Below the pieces are notes generated by a model. That model searched no databases. It saw only the letters and a program-made list of their open reading frames with translations, and was not told the origin of the DNA. Below are positions 9,051-18,803 of a DNA stretch of 64,000 nucleotides, one piece after another; positions within the stretch are counted from its first letter, which is position 1, and every line of letters starts with the position of its first letter. The DNA comes from Trichaptum fuscoviolaceum (Eukaryota > Basidiomycota > Agaricomycetes > Hymenochaetales > Trichaptaceae), in the NCBI GenBank assembly GCA_910574455.1, contig CAJSYZ010000005.1:3286001-3350000 (forward strand), read 5' to 3'. Position numbers and translations under genes: made by a program.

Positions 9051-9322
9051 TCGTCTCCACAGATATGGACTAGTCGGATTCGATCAGGAAGAAACTCTTC
9101 TAGATAGAAGAATGCGTTGGGGTTGGTGTGGTAGATGAAGAAGATAGAGTCGGGTTGGACAATTAGACTGGCAGTTTTTGTGATGGACCAAACTGTATCG
9201 TCACAGTACTTGGTGAAACTGTATGTGTCGAATTGATAACAGTTGGCTACAGAGTATTGGACTTGGTATATGTGTCTTCCTGCGTTGTCGAGGTGGTTGG
9301 TGTTGGTGTGGGTAAGGAGCAA
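8903..9322 (-). CDS. Pre-gag open frame, unknown (element 1)
   Basis: A 139-codon open frame with no ATG at its start (first codon TTG, upstream TAA). The segment VQPDSIFFIYHTNPNAFFYL is rich in aromatic residues and looks coding. About 90 codons in, the plausible coding signal seems to continue in the overlapping frame that encodes the H2C2-like domain. The two may therefore be one gene joined by a -1 shift or broken by an indel. No family was recognised. Confidence 0.35.
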   Translation of the reverse strand: MLLTHTNTNHLDNAGRHIYQVQYSVANCYQFDTYSFTKYCDDTVWSITKTASLIVQPDSIFFIYHTNPNAFFYLEEFLPDRIRLVHICGDDCRLLRIHYTLPQSWRTPYHFQPLTIPSTQPETSSETDSSPLLKSSTTS

Positions 9323-9943
9323 AGCGTTTTGTGGGATAGAGGGTGCCGTGATGGATAGATGTTATGACGTAAAGTGAAGTGGTTTTCTGTTTGACCTTTG
9401 TTTAGTCTTGAGGGTCGTCAAGCGATAACGTTATGAGATGATCGACGGTGGGGCAATGTTTGTGATGCTTTGTTCAATGTTAACAGATGAACTGTTCTTC
9501 GATTTCTGGATCAGTCTCCCTTCGATTTCTGGATCGGTCTCCCTTCGCTTTTACCAAGCGGCACGTCTGCGAGTTATGCTCGTTGTCCAATAGGCGTCCC
9601 AAAGACTAGGCTAGCAGCTTTATGCCTTCTTTGCAGGTACTGAGTCCTCTTCCTGTGTGCACAGCTACGGTCCCGTTTGGTATGACAGAAGTTGGTTCCT
9701 TTGTAACGCTACTGTCCGGGGTTTAATCAACCAATGAGCTGGAGCGGTTTTCTTAATCTTCGGATCGCGACTCTCGAAGTTTTCCTTGGCCTCCCTCTTG
9801 CAATCGATGAGCACCTTGCTACACTGAAGGGATTACCTCGAGCGGATGTTCTTCTGGACTAGATGGGTTTACAACTGGTTAGTAGTAAGTGGAGCTATGG
9901 CTCAACACCTTAGTCGTAAAGACGGATGTCTTCGACGGTAGAA

Positions 9944-9954
9944 AAGTTCGATCT
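9944..9954 (-). promoter_or_regulatory. Primer-binding region of element 1 (putative self-primer target)
   Basis: On the minus strand, 3 nt after the 5' LTR, the sequence is AGATCGAACTT. It does not begin with TGG, so it does not match a tRNA 3' end. It is the exact reverse complement of an 11-nt LTR segment (10140-10130, AAGTTCGATCT) that lies at the expected transcript 5' end. Confidence 0.6.
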
Positions 9955-9957
9955 AAT

Positions 9958-10426
9958 TGTTACGTCTCAACTTACGGTCTCGTATAGTTGGGGAACGCAA
10001 CGTTAAGTTGCTCAGTAGATAGCGGAGCTAGGGCTCGACACTAAGTGTTGTATGGACAAAGGCCTACGATGTAGAGTAGAGATAAAACAGATGTATAGCA
10101 GAGACTAGAGACGGGGGGTTTGACAAAGGAGATCGAACTTAGAGTTCGATCATGCTAAGTACAGGGGTTTATATACTGTAGCTGCGGAGCAAGGGTACAT
10201 CGGAAGATGAGTAAGAAGAGAACAATAAGAAAGTAGACGATAGGCTACTAATAATAGTGTGAGAGCGGTGGGTAGAGGGTTAGGGCAAAGGGTACATGTG
10301 TAACATCGGGATTGGCTGAGGGTTGAGGGTTACATCGGAGGATGACTGAGCAAGACAAGAATAGAAACAAGTAGGGCAAAGGGTTCGGAGTAATGGGGGC
10401 CGCTGACATAGTAAGAAAACGTAACA
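9958..10426 (-). repeat. 5' LTR of element 1
   Basis: Identical to 744-1212. On the minus strand a TATATAAA lies at 10175-10168. About 35 nt downstream begins AAGTTCGATCT (10140-10130), the proposed transcript start and self-primer. The U3 part would then be about 286 nt. Confidence 0.95.
10168..10175 (-). promoter_or_regulatory. TATA box in 5' LTR of element 1
   Basis: TATATAAA on the minus strand, at the normal distance upstream of the putative transcript 5' end at 10140. Confidence 0.6.
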
Positions 10427-10431
10427 CCAGC

Positions 10432-11334
10432 AAACATGTGTCCGTGGGTCTGCCGCCAAGATGACCGTGTGATTTGGCAACAGGATCCCTGACCAAGTGT
10501 GGACCATGTAGCGGCCCTTTGAATTCTATCCTTCTTACAACCCACGTGCAACTTGGTGAAAAAATAATGGCAACTATATAGATATTTCCCATCAACCAAG
10601 TTTACTAATTTACTATCTACCCAGATTTAGCAACCAAGACCTGGCCACCCTTTTTTGGGTTCGTGGTGTAGAATGTTTGTGTTCTCTCCCTTCGCCCGAA
10701 ATCTCATGCTTTCCTAATCAGGTAACTGCATCTTAGCAGCTTAATGTTTTAGCTCTACAGTCTCGCATTTATTCTTAAATTAGCTGAAATTTCGTATGTA
10801 TGTCCACAGTACATAGCTATATACTAATCTTGACTTTAATTGGTAGAATTCAAATCATATCTATTGATATTTAAGAAAAGTATGATATTGAGGGCCGTGG
10901 GAAACCATTGTTACAAGGACCGGGAGGCCCCGAAAACAACCAGAATCTTGCTCATTTATTTTCAATTCTATCTTTTATCCAACATGCTTAAAACTTCGCA
11001 TACAAGCTCTTTTGTAGGTCTAATATGGGATTCTAAAAAAATATTGATGATAATTGATGAAGAAGTGGGGAAGCTAGAAGCCCCAAATACGGTGTTACAA
11101 GGACCGGTCCATGACTGTATAGTATAAAGTTTTTTGACTTCCATAGCAGTTTAATGATGGACGTTATCATCACGTTGCATTTTACATTCATATGATGAGA
11201 ACGCATGTGTTCTGTTTTATACAAAGTTTGGAATAAATTTCGTAGTATCGCGAGAAGGAAGTGATATACACTACTAGTATTAGTAGATAATTGAAGGCTT
11301 ACAGTAACAGGTTTGTGCTGTGGTCTTCGACACC
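10432..11334. other. Intergenic, no gene seen
   Basis: This AT-rich sequence lies between the first retrotransposon and the DNA element. Short open frames on both strands lack conserved features. The phrase ttacaaggacc occurs twice (near 10910 and 11095), suggesting an old local duplication. Confidence 0.5.
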
Positions 11335-12439
11335 TTAGGGCCCGCTCGGTAGCGCGGATTAGCTTGCCACCGGGAAGGATCTCGCAGATGGGAAAGTTCC
11401 TCAGCACTGTGAGGGGAATGCCGGGTGTGAAAAGGATTGACGGGAAGAATGGTGTAGCAATAAACATAAAGCTTTGCCGAGAGCAACCGGCCATCAACAT
11501 ATCTTTATTAGGTTAATATCTCTGATCCGCAAGTCGGCACATCTTGTACTTTACCGTAAATGGTGTAGGCTAGGTCATTACAGTGTTTGACAAAGGTTCT
11601 GGATTTGGTATTCCCGCTACCCCTTGGGTAGCTGGGTATTCTTAGGGTATGCAACTGTCTGTTTTTACCGCCAAAACTCACTTGGTCACGTGAAATTGCC
11701 TTATTTGGGGGGTTCTTGGATATATATGGGCAGATTTCGATATATAAGTCTACTATGCTCACATGATAATGACAAAGATGTGTATCTTATGTAAAGTAAT
11801 GTCTCGGAACGACCCGAGACACCGACGCGTCGCTCGCAGTCCTCGCCGTCGTCGCCAACGCTTCACGTTTGTCTTCTCCGTCGTCTTCAGCAGCGAGACA
11901 TGTCTTCGCTATCGCAATCAAACGGCCAATTGCAGGCGCTTTCTCAAAGCCAAAGTTAAAATGGTATACAGGGTACGTAAACATCAAATTCACAAATGAA
12001 CAGCCACTTATATCTAATCGCACAAGGTAACCAACGCTTCACTGCATAGGTGCAAACACGGCCTGGGCATACGGGGATGCCGCCGAACTCTCTGTCCCAA
12101 TGATCGTCCGAAGACCTATCTAATGTTTCCCTGCCACAGAGACCGCTTTCCCCAGGAGGTTCAGTTCTGCATTTCCGCGAAACTGGGCATGCAGAGGCTT
12201 GGAAGTACAGGGTGGCCGCCGTTTGGATAAGCTGCCCTGCTTGATGCAGGGGACCGAGGGCCGTCTGCCGCCACGCTTTCCACGGTGCAGAGGGCAGCAT
12301 TGCTGCCAATATGACGGCGTACAGGCGCGACGTGGCCGGAGGCAGAAGTCCCCAGGAACAGTTGTGGCCTATGTAGAGACTGATGGTGAGACTCGGTGGG
12401 TGGACCACCTGTTGGAAGGGACCTCGTAATCACAAGGAG

Positions 12440-12711
12440 AGGCTCATAAAGAAGAACCGGAAAGGCAAAGGTGGAGAACCTTCCGGAGGAGTGTTCGCCA
12501 CTTTGCACGAGCGGCGACCGTTGCAGCAGCGGGTGGACTCGACCAACAGACGAACGCATCTTCTCACCTTGCCGACACCAACCTTACCATCCCTATCATC
12601 TTTACTCCAGCAACTCCCTCTTTGCCAACGGCTACCACCACTAGCACAACAGCAGCGGACAAGGCTACTGTGGACGCATGGATCCGTGAAATCCTTATCG
12701 CAGGCAAATCT
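12440..12711 (+). pseudogene. Possible captured exon inside the DNA element
   Basis: A plus-strand frame, closed upstream by a TAA near 12427, runs through a basic segment and then ADTNLTIPIIFTPATPSLP. It reaches VDAWIREILIAGK and meets a good donor (GTATGT near 12712). The composition looks coding, but no start, partner exon or family was found. It may be a host gene fragment carried by the element or a remnant of its own gene. Confidence 0.25.
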
Positions 12712-12954
12712 TGTATGTATAACTTAAAAATATAATGATTTTTTTTCCTTCCTTAACACTTCATACCCATCTCTGGGTAGCGGGCTCTGCTGTGAGGAAC
12801 TCACAGCCTCTAACTGCTTGTTCCCGCTACCCCTAGCGGGTTCTAAAGGCGTACTGATTGTCACTTTTTTCAGTCAAAACCTTATTTATCACGTGAATAT
12901 CATGTGCCTTTAGTCTAGGCCGGCCTTTCGGTAAATACAAAGTGCCGAACTTAG

Positions 12955-13310
12955 GTTCACTTACAAGTTACTTAAATTGCTTACAATGGATGTATTAAGT
13001 TAATTAAGTTTACTTAAGTCCAATTGAGCTCAAATAGCACAGTCTCCGTGTCCGGGTTGCGCGAGCGAAGCGAGCGCGGCGGACAAGGATGCCGCACAGC
13101 TTCCTTTTCACATAAAATATCTTGTATAAATTATAATCACTAAATTGGTACTTACAAGTTACTTATATCATTCACAATGCATGGTCTCTGTGCGACTCGG
13201 TGTCCGAGAACGGGGGCGCGAGCAAAGCGAGCGCGCCGGACGAGGACGCGGACGGCCTCCTTTCATTTGCATAAAAAAGACTCTTATAACTTATAATCAT
13301 TGTCACATAT
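12955..13310 (+). repeat. Two-copy degenerate tandem repeat
   Basis: Two units (about 12955-13150 and 13150-13310) share ACTTACAAGTTACTT, then a GC-rich core containing gcgcgagc-(g/a)aa-gcgagcgc with dyad symmetry. This is followed by GGAC(A/G)AGGA, CCTTTTCACATAAAA-like sequence and TTATAATCA. The repeat lies inside the DNA element. Confidence 0.6.
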
Positions 13311-13603
13311 GTATATATAAGAAATTTATACATTCTAAAATGTAATAGAACTACCCAACATTGGTAGCGGGCTCTGCTGTGCACCCACAGCGTTCGCAAA
13401 TATTTCATTCTAACATTTACCACGAAAAAACCTAAGCTTAACACCGACTAGCTAATATGTGCTACCGAGCGGGCCCTTAGTAAGTAATGTCAACTGCCTA
13501 TGTAAGTAGTACTGTGCGTGGGGCCTGTTTGTGAGTATTTGCACCTGCCGCCTGAATCGCGGTGCAAATGTCGGTGACGTCGATCAATCTTCTTCAACAC
13601 ACA

Positions 13604-13860
13604 ATGTCCTCTTCAAAGATTACTGCTGAAGTAGCCACACCTCTCAAAAGACTTGCAGCCGCATCAACAACAACCTGCGCAACACAGGCAGCTGCTTACG
13701 GCAAATGCGTGTTAGCAACTTACATGGACGTGAAAAAGGACATCTGCAAAACTGAGTTCGAAGCTTTCGGGAAATGTTTGAGGGAAACGGTGAGAGTTCT
13801 TCATTACAGCGCGTTTGTTTACTAGATTAATTGGTCTGATAGTTAAAGCGCAAATGGTGA
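13604..13860 (+). CDS. NDUFAF8: NDUFAF8-like twin CX9C protein (complex I assembly)
   Basis: Two exons (13604-13789 and 13843-13860) give 67 aa. The intron GTGAGA..TAG of 53 nt restores the ending LKRKW before TGA. Residues about 24-60 contain two CX9C motifs (CATQAAAYGKC and CKTEFEAFGKC), the hallmark of Mia40-imported proteins of the intermembrane space. The motif AAAYGKCV with FEAFGKCLRE matches human NDUFAF8 (C17orf89), needed for mitochondrial complex I assembly. An upstream ATG at 13568 would add 12 residues; I prefer 13604 because the family starts shortly before the first Cys. Reading the unspliced frame gives a false C-terminus after Glu-Thr. Confidence 0.8.
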
Positions 13861-13986
13861 ACCGAATTAAATATGACTTTGAGCTCGATAGCGAACCATG
13901 TGCAACAAAATCCATGACTACGAATTACATGCAAGCGGTAATAAATAGTGATGCTCGGAGAAGTCAATGTGCAAAAAAAGAGCCTG

Positions 13987-15201
13987 TCAATCCGAATCCA
14001 AATCCTCCTCTTCGATAGCACCAGGAATACGGGTATTTCTGCGCTGCTCACCTTCAACGCGCCTTGTACTATCTCCTCGGCCTCTCGTACTTCTCCCTCC
14101 CCTGCCCCTTCCGTTACCACCCTGCCCATCGCCAGTCTCCTCCATCTCTCGTAGCCGGGCACGTGTTTGCGCCAGAAGACGCAAGGTCTGTGAGAGTCTC
14201 GTAGCTGTCGTATTTGGCAGTGGTAGCTGCATCGCCAACTGGTTGAGCTGCCGTTCAAGGTCTTCTTCCTCAGTCGGCTCGGGAGCGGGATTTGTTAGTC
14301 GGTGGATTATGTGGCGGAACGTCAAATTGATGATTGGAATAGAGGGAGGTAGAGGCGATGCAGGTTCGAGGCGACGTTTTGTTAGCAGGGAAGAGCGGGA
14401 AGAGGAAGAGGAAGAAGGAATGGGTGGTGTAAGTGCTGGTGTTGGTGGGTATGTTATAGGGCGTTGATCTGGGAATGCGGTTGATGCAGGTAGTGAAGAT
14501 GAGCGGAAGAACGACGGTGTCGTATTTTCGGTTATGGGTGAGAGGGGTGGGGATAGTGAATTGAGGATGAGAGGGTCCGGGATGTCTGCGGAAAGCGCAG
14601 CTGATAAGGATGTTTCATATGAGATTGTTGCAAGCAGCCATTGCAAGAAAATGATTGTAAAATCCAGCAACAATAGTTGTGCTTTTGATGGTTTCCTCCC
14701 TATGCGTTATAGCGATATCATGAGAATGCAAATATGTAGCAACATGAAGACAGAAGTATGCTCACCGATGCCAACGAAATCGAGCACAAAACCTTTCCCC
14801 TCGGGATAACCAACTACTGCATGCGACCACACACTCCCGGCATTGACAAAGAGCACCATGAAGTACCAGAACTTTAGCGACCGATGCTTGTCGATTTCTC
14901 GTGCTTGTGAGAACTGGAACTGCGTCGCGCATCTGCAAAGGTACGCAAGGACTGAAGGCGCGAGGAGGAAGGACAGCGTGTGCAGCTGATATAGGAGTGT
15001 ATCTAACTACAACACCCAAGCAAAGTGTTCACGTTTCGTTTCATGTTGCAGTATATTCGAAAGATTGTTGCAGGATGCACATGAACGTGAATGAACGGCG
15101 AAAGGACCAGACGCTGCTCAGAATCTCGCATAACACGACTATGATGCATTGCTTACCGAGTTGATGATATGTTTTCGATGTTCATTATAGCGAACAAGCA
15201 T
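13987..15201 (-). CDS. DUF1746 membrane protein (Dsc E3 ligase subunit 4-like)
   Basis: Three exons (15201-15157, 15006-14766, 14699-13987) give 332 aa, with introns of 150 and 66 nt. The protein begins MLVRYNEHRKHIINSLDTLL. It then shows the DUF1746 pattern: YQLHTLSFLLAPS, a predicted TM (FWYFMVLFVNAGSVWSHA), GFVLDFVGIG, and a second TM (AQLLLLDFTIIFLQWLLATI). The C-terminal half is disordered, with a Gly/Arg-rich stretch (GRGRGGRSTRGRG) and an acidic end. In fission yeast the DUF1746 protein Dsc4 belongs to the Golgi Dsc ubiquitin ligase that cleaves SREBP. Family assignment is from memory of the conserved segments; the Dsc role here is inference. Confidence 0.65.
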
Positions 15202-15517
15202 CGCATTCGACGACGGCGATCCGCCGTCGTTTTTTATGAGTCCAATGGTGGTATGTAAGGTGATAGTACACGAGTACGCTACAAAATACCGCTGGTATCT
15301 GGACAGTACCTCATTCCGGGATTACCGTTTTTGGACGCTACCTGTCTTTTCATTATTCAAGATTCAACTCGAATATATTCGTAGAAAGCCATCCTTCAGG
15401 AAAACCATATAATATAACGTGAAACAACGACAACAGCAACATTGTCCGTGATAGCAAAGTCCATTGATACAGATAACCAGGATAACAATTTGAACAGTGT
15501 GGCGATTCTGAATGAAC

Positions 15518-16633
15518 TCATGAATAGGATGGTGATCGAGCACGAAGAGGAGGTTGCGAGTAGTCTTCGGAATTTGGACGTTCATGTTCATAAGGAGTTT
15601 CAAGAAGCGGTTTTGAGCTCTTAGGTGCTGTTCGCGTTTCTGATTCGCTCACTCTACCCAACTCAATATCCTCGCCCTTCGTGTCTGAGCCGTATCCATG
15701 TACCTCAGCAACCTGCCCGAAATCCCGCACGGCCTTGACTGTTGGCGTCACTGCCGGTGACCGGGACTGGCTTCTCTCGAACACTTCATAAGGATTGAAT
15801 TCCTCATGTAAAAGGCCCTGGCCCTCCTTGTTACTCTCAGCAACGCCTTCGGAAGTCGCGCTAGAAAAGCGGCGGTGGAAGGCGTCATAAGCGCTTTGGC
15901 GCTGAATCATACGTGAGCGCCGCACATCGCGTTTCTCATAGCGCAGCTGATTGACATAACGTGTAACGATGAGTGCACAGTCTACTTTGAAGTTAGTCAT
16001 TCATTTCGGAGACGCAAATAGCTGCAGAACGTACAAGCTTCGATAGACAAGATGACGAGAGAGATAGCCCAGTAAACATCTTTCGTAATGTTCAGCAGGC
16101 CCGAGCATTGTGACTTCGAGCCCGGATCCTTCAGCCCATCTTGACACAGCTTCACTATGTCGGTATTTGCAGCACTTGTTACCATCACGAGGAAGTAGAT
16201 GGCAACGGCAAGGTTGATGATGAAGTGGATGTAGAGGAAGATAGCGTAAGTCACGACAAACGACTGTTTACGCGCACATGTTCCAATAAACCTATAAGAT
16301 AGTCGTCAGTCATCATAACTGAATGAGTACAGCGTCTGAACAAACCCTAGTATTGAAGCGAGGAAAAGGAATGTCTCGACAAGACCTGCAACTATGAACG
16401 CAGCTTTTTCCTTCCCTGACATGAAGTAGTTTGCTAACACCATCAAGTTAGGCACCCAGCTTCTTTCAAAGACCTGATCACGACTCACTTGCAACTTCAA
16501 ACCATATGATGACCATCAACAACCCTACAACCAATATCATGAGGAACGACAGGACCGCCACGCCGAGCCGTACCGGCAAGCAGCAGCAAAACTTCTGCCG
16601 TCTGAAGATCCAGTCTGTTACACAGCTCCCCAT
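15518..16633 (-). CDS. Four-transmembrane protein of unknown function
   Basis: Four exons (16633-16489, 16433-16346, 16291-16035, 15981-15518) give 317 aa. Introns are 54-55 nt, two with clear branch sites (CCTAAC, GACTAAC). After a Cys-rich N-terminus (MGSCVTDWIFRRQKFCCCLP) come TM1 (VAVLSFLMILVVGLLMVIIW), TM2 (AAFIVAGLVETFLFLASILG), TM3 (YAIFLYIHFIINLAVAIYFL) and TM4 (YWAISLVILSIEA). The TM3-TM4 loop has two Cys (LCQDG..QCSG). The cytosolic tail of about 155 residues is polar and Ser-rich. The layout resembles tetraspan/MARVEL-like proteins common in agaricomycetes; I cannot assign a function. The N-terminal Cys cluster could be palmitoylated. Confidence 0.8.
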
Positions 16634-17279
16634 CGTAGTTCTTGAGGAAGGGGCCTAGCTAGTCTATGGGATTGGATAGCGAGCTCGAGGGTATAAAGCG
16701 CAGATGATGGTTGTTCGAAGAGAAATACAGACACGCTATTTAAGGAATTCTTGATTATTGTCTGGCTGCGCCTCCTCGTGTGAGTCGTTCAGCATCCAGC
16801 TCACAAAGCTGTGCTACGTGTTTCGTCTGTGTGCAATTCGTCGCAATCTTGTGTGGATCAACAGGCTCAAAGGGAGTGTACACTGTGCGCTATTCGGTCA
16901 GTTCGGAGTTACCCTTTCAAGGGCATGATGTCTCAGAAGTCTTCTTTGTCTATGAACCATAATGATTCCTCAAAGATGACTAATACTATACTTGGTTTTG
17001 AAGAGGTTAGCAGATGTGCAACAAGTGGGCAAGAGGTTGGGGAACAGTAGTACTACAGACGTCCAAGACCGGCAGCCGCAAAAAAAATCAAAGGAAAGAT
17101 ATATAGTATACTTCAAGTATACAAACCACATGAACTTGATGTACAGTTCCCTGGAAATTCAACTTTTGCAGCAGATAACTTCAACTTGAAGTCAGCATCC
17201 ACTAGTACCATCCAGTGAGCGACAAAGATAGAAAAATGAGAGAAAATCTATCCATATACGAGTCATGTGAGTAAAGCTT
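16634..17279. other. Intergenic
   Basis: No gene recognised. Near 17100-17200 two near-perfect short palindromes occur (TATACTTCAAGTATA and ACTTCAACTTGAAGT), the same word family that becomes dense after 38 kb. Confidence 0.5.
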
Positions 17280-17284
17280 AAAAA
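17280..17284 (-). terminator. Pol III terminator of tRNA-Ser
   Basis: Five T residues on the minus strand, 2 nt after the tRNA discriminator base. Confidence 0.7.
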
Positions 17285-17286
17285 GT

Positions 17287-17382
17287 CGACACCGGCAGGA
17301 TTCGAACCTGCGCCCACAAAGTGGAACAGATAAGACCGTATACAATTCGAATCTGTCTCCTTAACCACTCGGACACAGTGTC
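17287..17382 (-). tRNA. tRNA-Ser(CGA) with a 14-nt intron
   Basis: The minus strand folds into a class II tRNA. The acceptor stem is GACACTG/CGGTGTC with one G-T pair. The D stem is TCC/GGA and the anticodon stem ACAGA/TCTGT, with anticodon CGA at 17349-17347. The variable arm has a CCAC/GTGG stem and the T arm is GCAGG-TTCGAAT-CCTGC. The discriminator base is G. The long variable arm and CGA anticodon identify serine. A 14-nt intron (17345-17332) sits one base 3' of the anticodon, the canonical nuclear position. Confidence 0.92.
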
Positions 17383-17880
17383 CTTCCGACTAACATCCGC
17401 AGTAGCTGCATCGTATTCAGGCACAGTTATACCCTTCTGAGACTGACGGCCTGAAACTTTCTTATACTTTCTTATACTGCATATAAAGACCTTTGACTCT
17501 TCTATAGTATAGTCTTTAGGATGCTTTGCCTGCATCTTGAGATTGGGAAGATTGATGACTAACGTTACTAAAATGAATACTTACCATATAGTTCCGTACT
17601 ATACTGTGAGAACTTGAAATGCGAGATCAAAGTTTCAATGGAAACGGCCTTAGTCAGAGTCTTTCGTGGCCGGGCCGAATGTAGGCACCGCCTAGTAATA
17701 GTATCCTCGTCCTGCAATCAGCTCGGCGAGTATGCGTAAGCGAGAACATAGGGAAGATGAATTGGTTATGTTGCGTATGATTGTTAGACCTGGGTAGAAT
17801 ATTTTAAATCACCGGTGAACTGTTGCTGCATTGCGCACTGCGCAGTCTCAGACCTCGAGCTCACTAACTTACAGTCAGCA
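17383..17880. other. Intergenic
   Basis: Upstream of the tRNA and before the GFA-like remnant. No coding signal that I can support. Confidence 0.45.
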
Positions 17881-18480
17881 CACCCCTGCAGACAACTACT
17901 ACATAGGGGAAGGATGCCGATCCCATATCATGGTTCTTGGGGAAGTCACTTTTGAGGTCAACTTAAATCCGATTGTGTACGTCGTCTTTCCTCTCGTCGA
18001 CAATCCGCCGGACTGATGATAAGTGAACAAATATAGTCAGTTGTTGTCATTGCAGGAACTGTAGGAAATACACCGGAACAGTCTTTTCAACTAATGTTGT
18101 ATTTCCCGCAGGTGTGCGTACCTTTCGTATATTTCTGTTATGATGAACATCCGAACTAATTAATACTTTCAATCCAGTCTATTACGATAACGAAGGGCGG
18201 ATCGCTCGTGCACACGTTCCGGGACACCTTTCAGGATTCCGGCAACGTGCTCGTCCGCCATTCTTGCCAGACGTGTGCTGCGCCAGTCTTCGTGCAGGGA
18301 GGTAAGAACGGGAGTGGTGTGCAGTCGGTATTATATAGCGCACTGGATGACTTTGAGACAACGGAGGATGGTAAGGAGAGGCCATCCCAGGTAGAATACT
18401 ATGCCAGGGATAGAGTCGCTTGGGTGAGCCAGGTGCAGGGGGCGCAGCAAGCAAGAACGAAGCCGGGAAGAAATGACTGA
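17881..18480 (+). pseudogene. Decayed GFA/Mss4-like gene
   Basis: Three blocks resemble glutathione-dependent formaldehyde-activating-type (GFA) proteins. They are GEVTFEVNL near 17940, NCRKYTGTVFSTNVVFP near 18056, and SITITKGGSLVHTFRDT with DSGNVLVRHSCQTCAAPVF from 18178. The last continues through DRVAWVSQVQGAQ. GFA proteins coordinate zinc through C-X-C and C-X2-C motifs; the first Cys pair is missing (GCRSHIMVLGE). The exon-exon phases do not fit standard GT/AG junctions: the middle block leaves one base while the last block needs none. I therefore call it decayed, although an unusual splice could rescue it. Confidence 0.5.
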
Positions 18481-18803
18481 TTGTGCAGTGCAGTGTGGAA
18501 CAGGAGTATAGCCGTACTTGCGGTAAAGCATTAGCCAAACCTCATGGTCTCATTATAACGAACGTATCCATGTGGCATATACAAACTCTGGAAGAGAGAA
18601 TAAGTCTGAAGGCTGAGGACATCATCAGTACGACCGTGCCAGTGACGTCTGCAGATTAAATCCTAGCTGCCAGTGAGCGCCGTTGAATGACGTAATCTCT
18701 GGCCAGCATGAGACTCGAAGTTGCGAGGCACTTTATCTTAAGTAACAACCGCCATCATTATTTCCGACCAAGTGCTTATAATCGCTTGACATCTGGAAGT
18801 TTC

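Larger units (their letters stand above)
744..10426 (-). mobile_element. Complete Ty3/Gypsy chromovirus LTR retrotransposon (element 1)
   Basis: The element is bounded by two 469-bp LTRs (744-1212 and 9958-10426) that are identical as far as I can read. Each begins TGTTACG and ends CGTAACA. The 5-bp target duplication ccagc is present at 739-743 and 10427-10431. All genes run on the minus strand, so the 5' LTR is the right-hand copy. Order from the 5' end: leader with extra coding frames, gag, zinc knuckle, pol (protease, RT, RNase H, integrase, chromodomain), two accessory ORFs. A chromodomain after integrase places it among the chromoviruses. Identical LTRs and intact pol indicate a recent insertion. 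The 9.7-kb length is large for a fungal chromovirus, because of about 2.4 kb before gag and 1.3 kb after pol. Confidence 0.97.
11338..13476. mobile_element. Non-autonomous DNA element with PIF/Harbinger-like ends
   Basis: The 16-bp terminal inverted repeats are GGGCCCGCTCGGTAGC at 11338-11353 and its complement at 13461-13476. Partial similarity extends inward (ATTAGCT). Both sides are flanked by TTA (11335-11337 and 13477-13479), the 3-bp duplication typical of PIF/Harbinger elements. No transposase frame is evident. Inside, a module of about 100 bp beginning TTCCCGCTACCCC recurs near 11606 and 12822. GGTAGCGGGCTCTGCTGTG recurs near 12780 and 13362. These suggest nested or duplicated related ends. 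Assignment rests on the ends only. Confidence 0.6.

Noticed and set aside
10840..11500. Overlapping small ORFs on both strands
   Set aside because: No conserved domain, AT-rich, no splice or start context.
15205..15237. Strong GC hairpin followed by T6 (ACGACGGCG-atc-CGCCGTCGT), resembling a rho-independent terminator
   Set aside because: The genome is eukaryotic and the hairpin sits just upstream of the DUF1746 start codon; probably chance or a promoter dyad.
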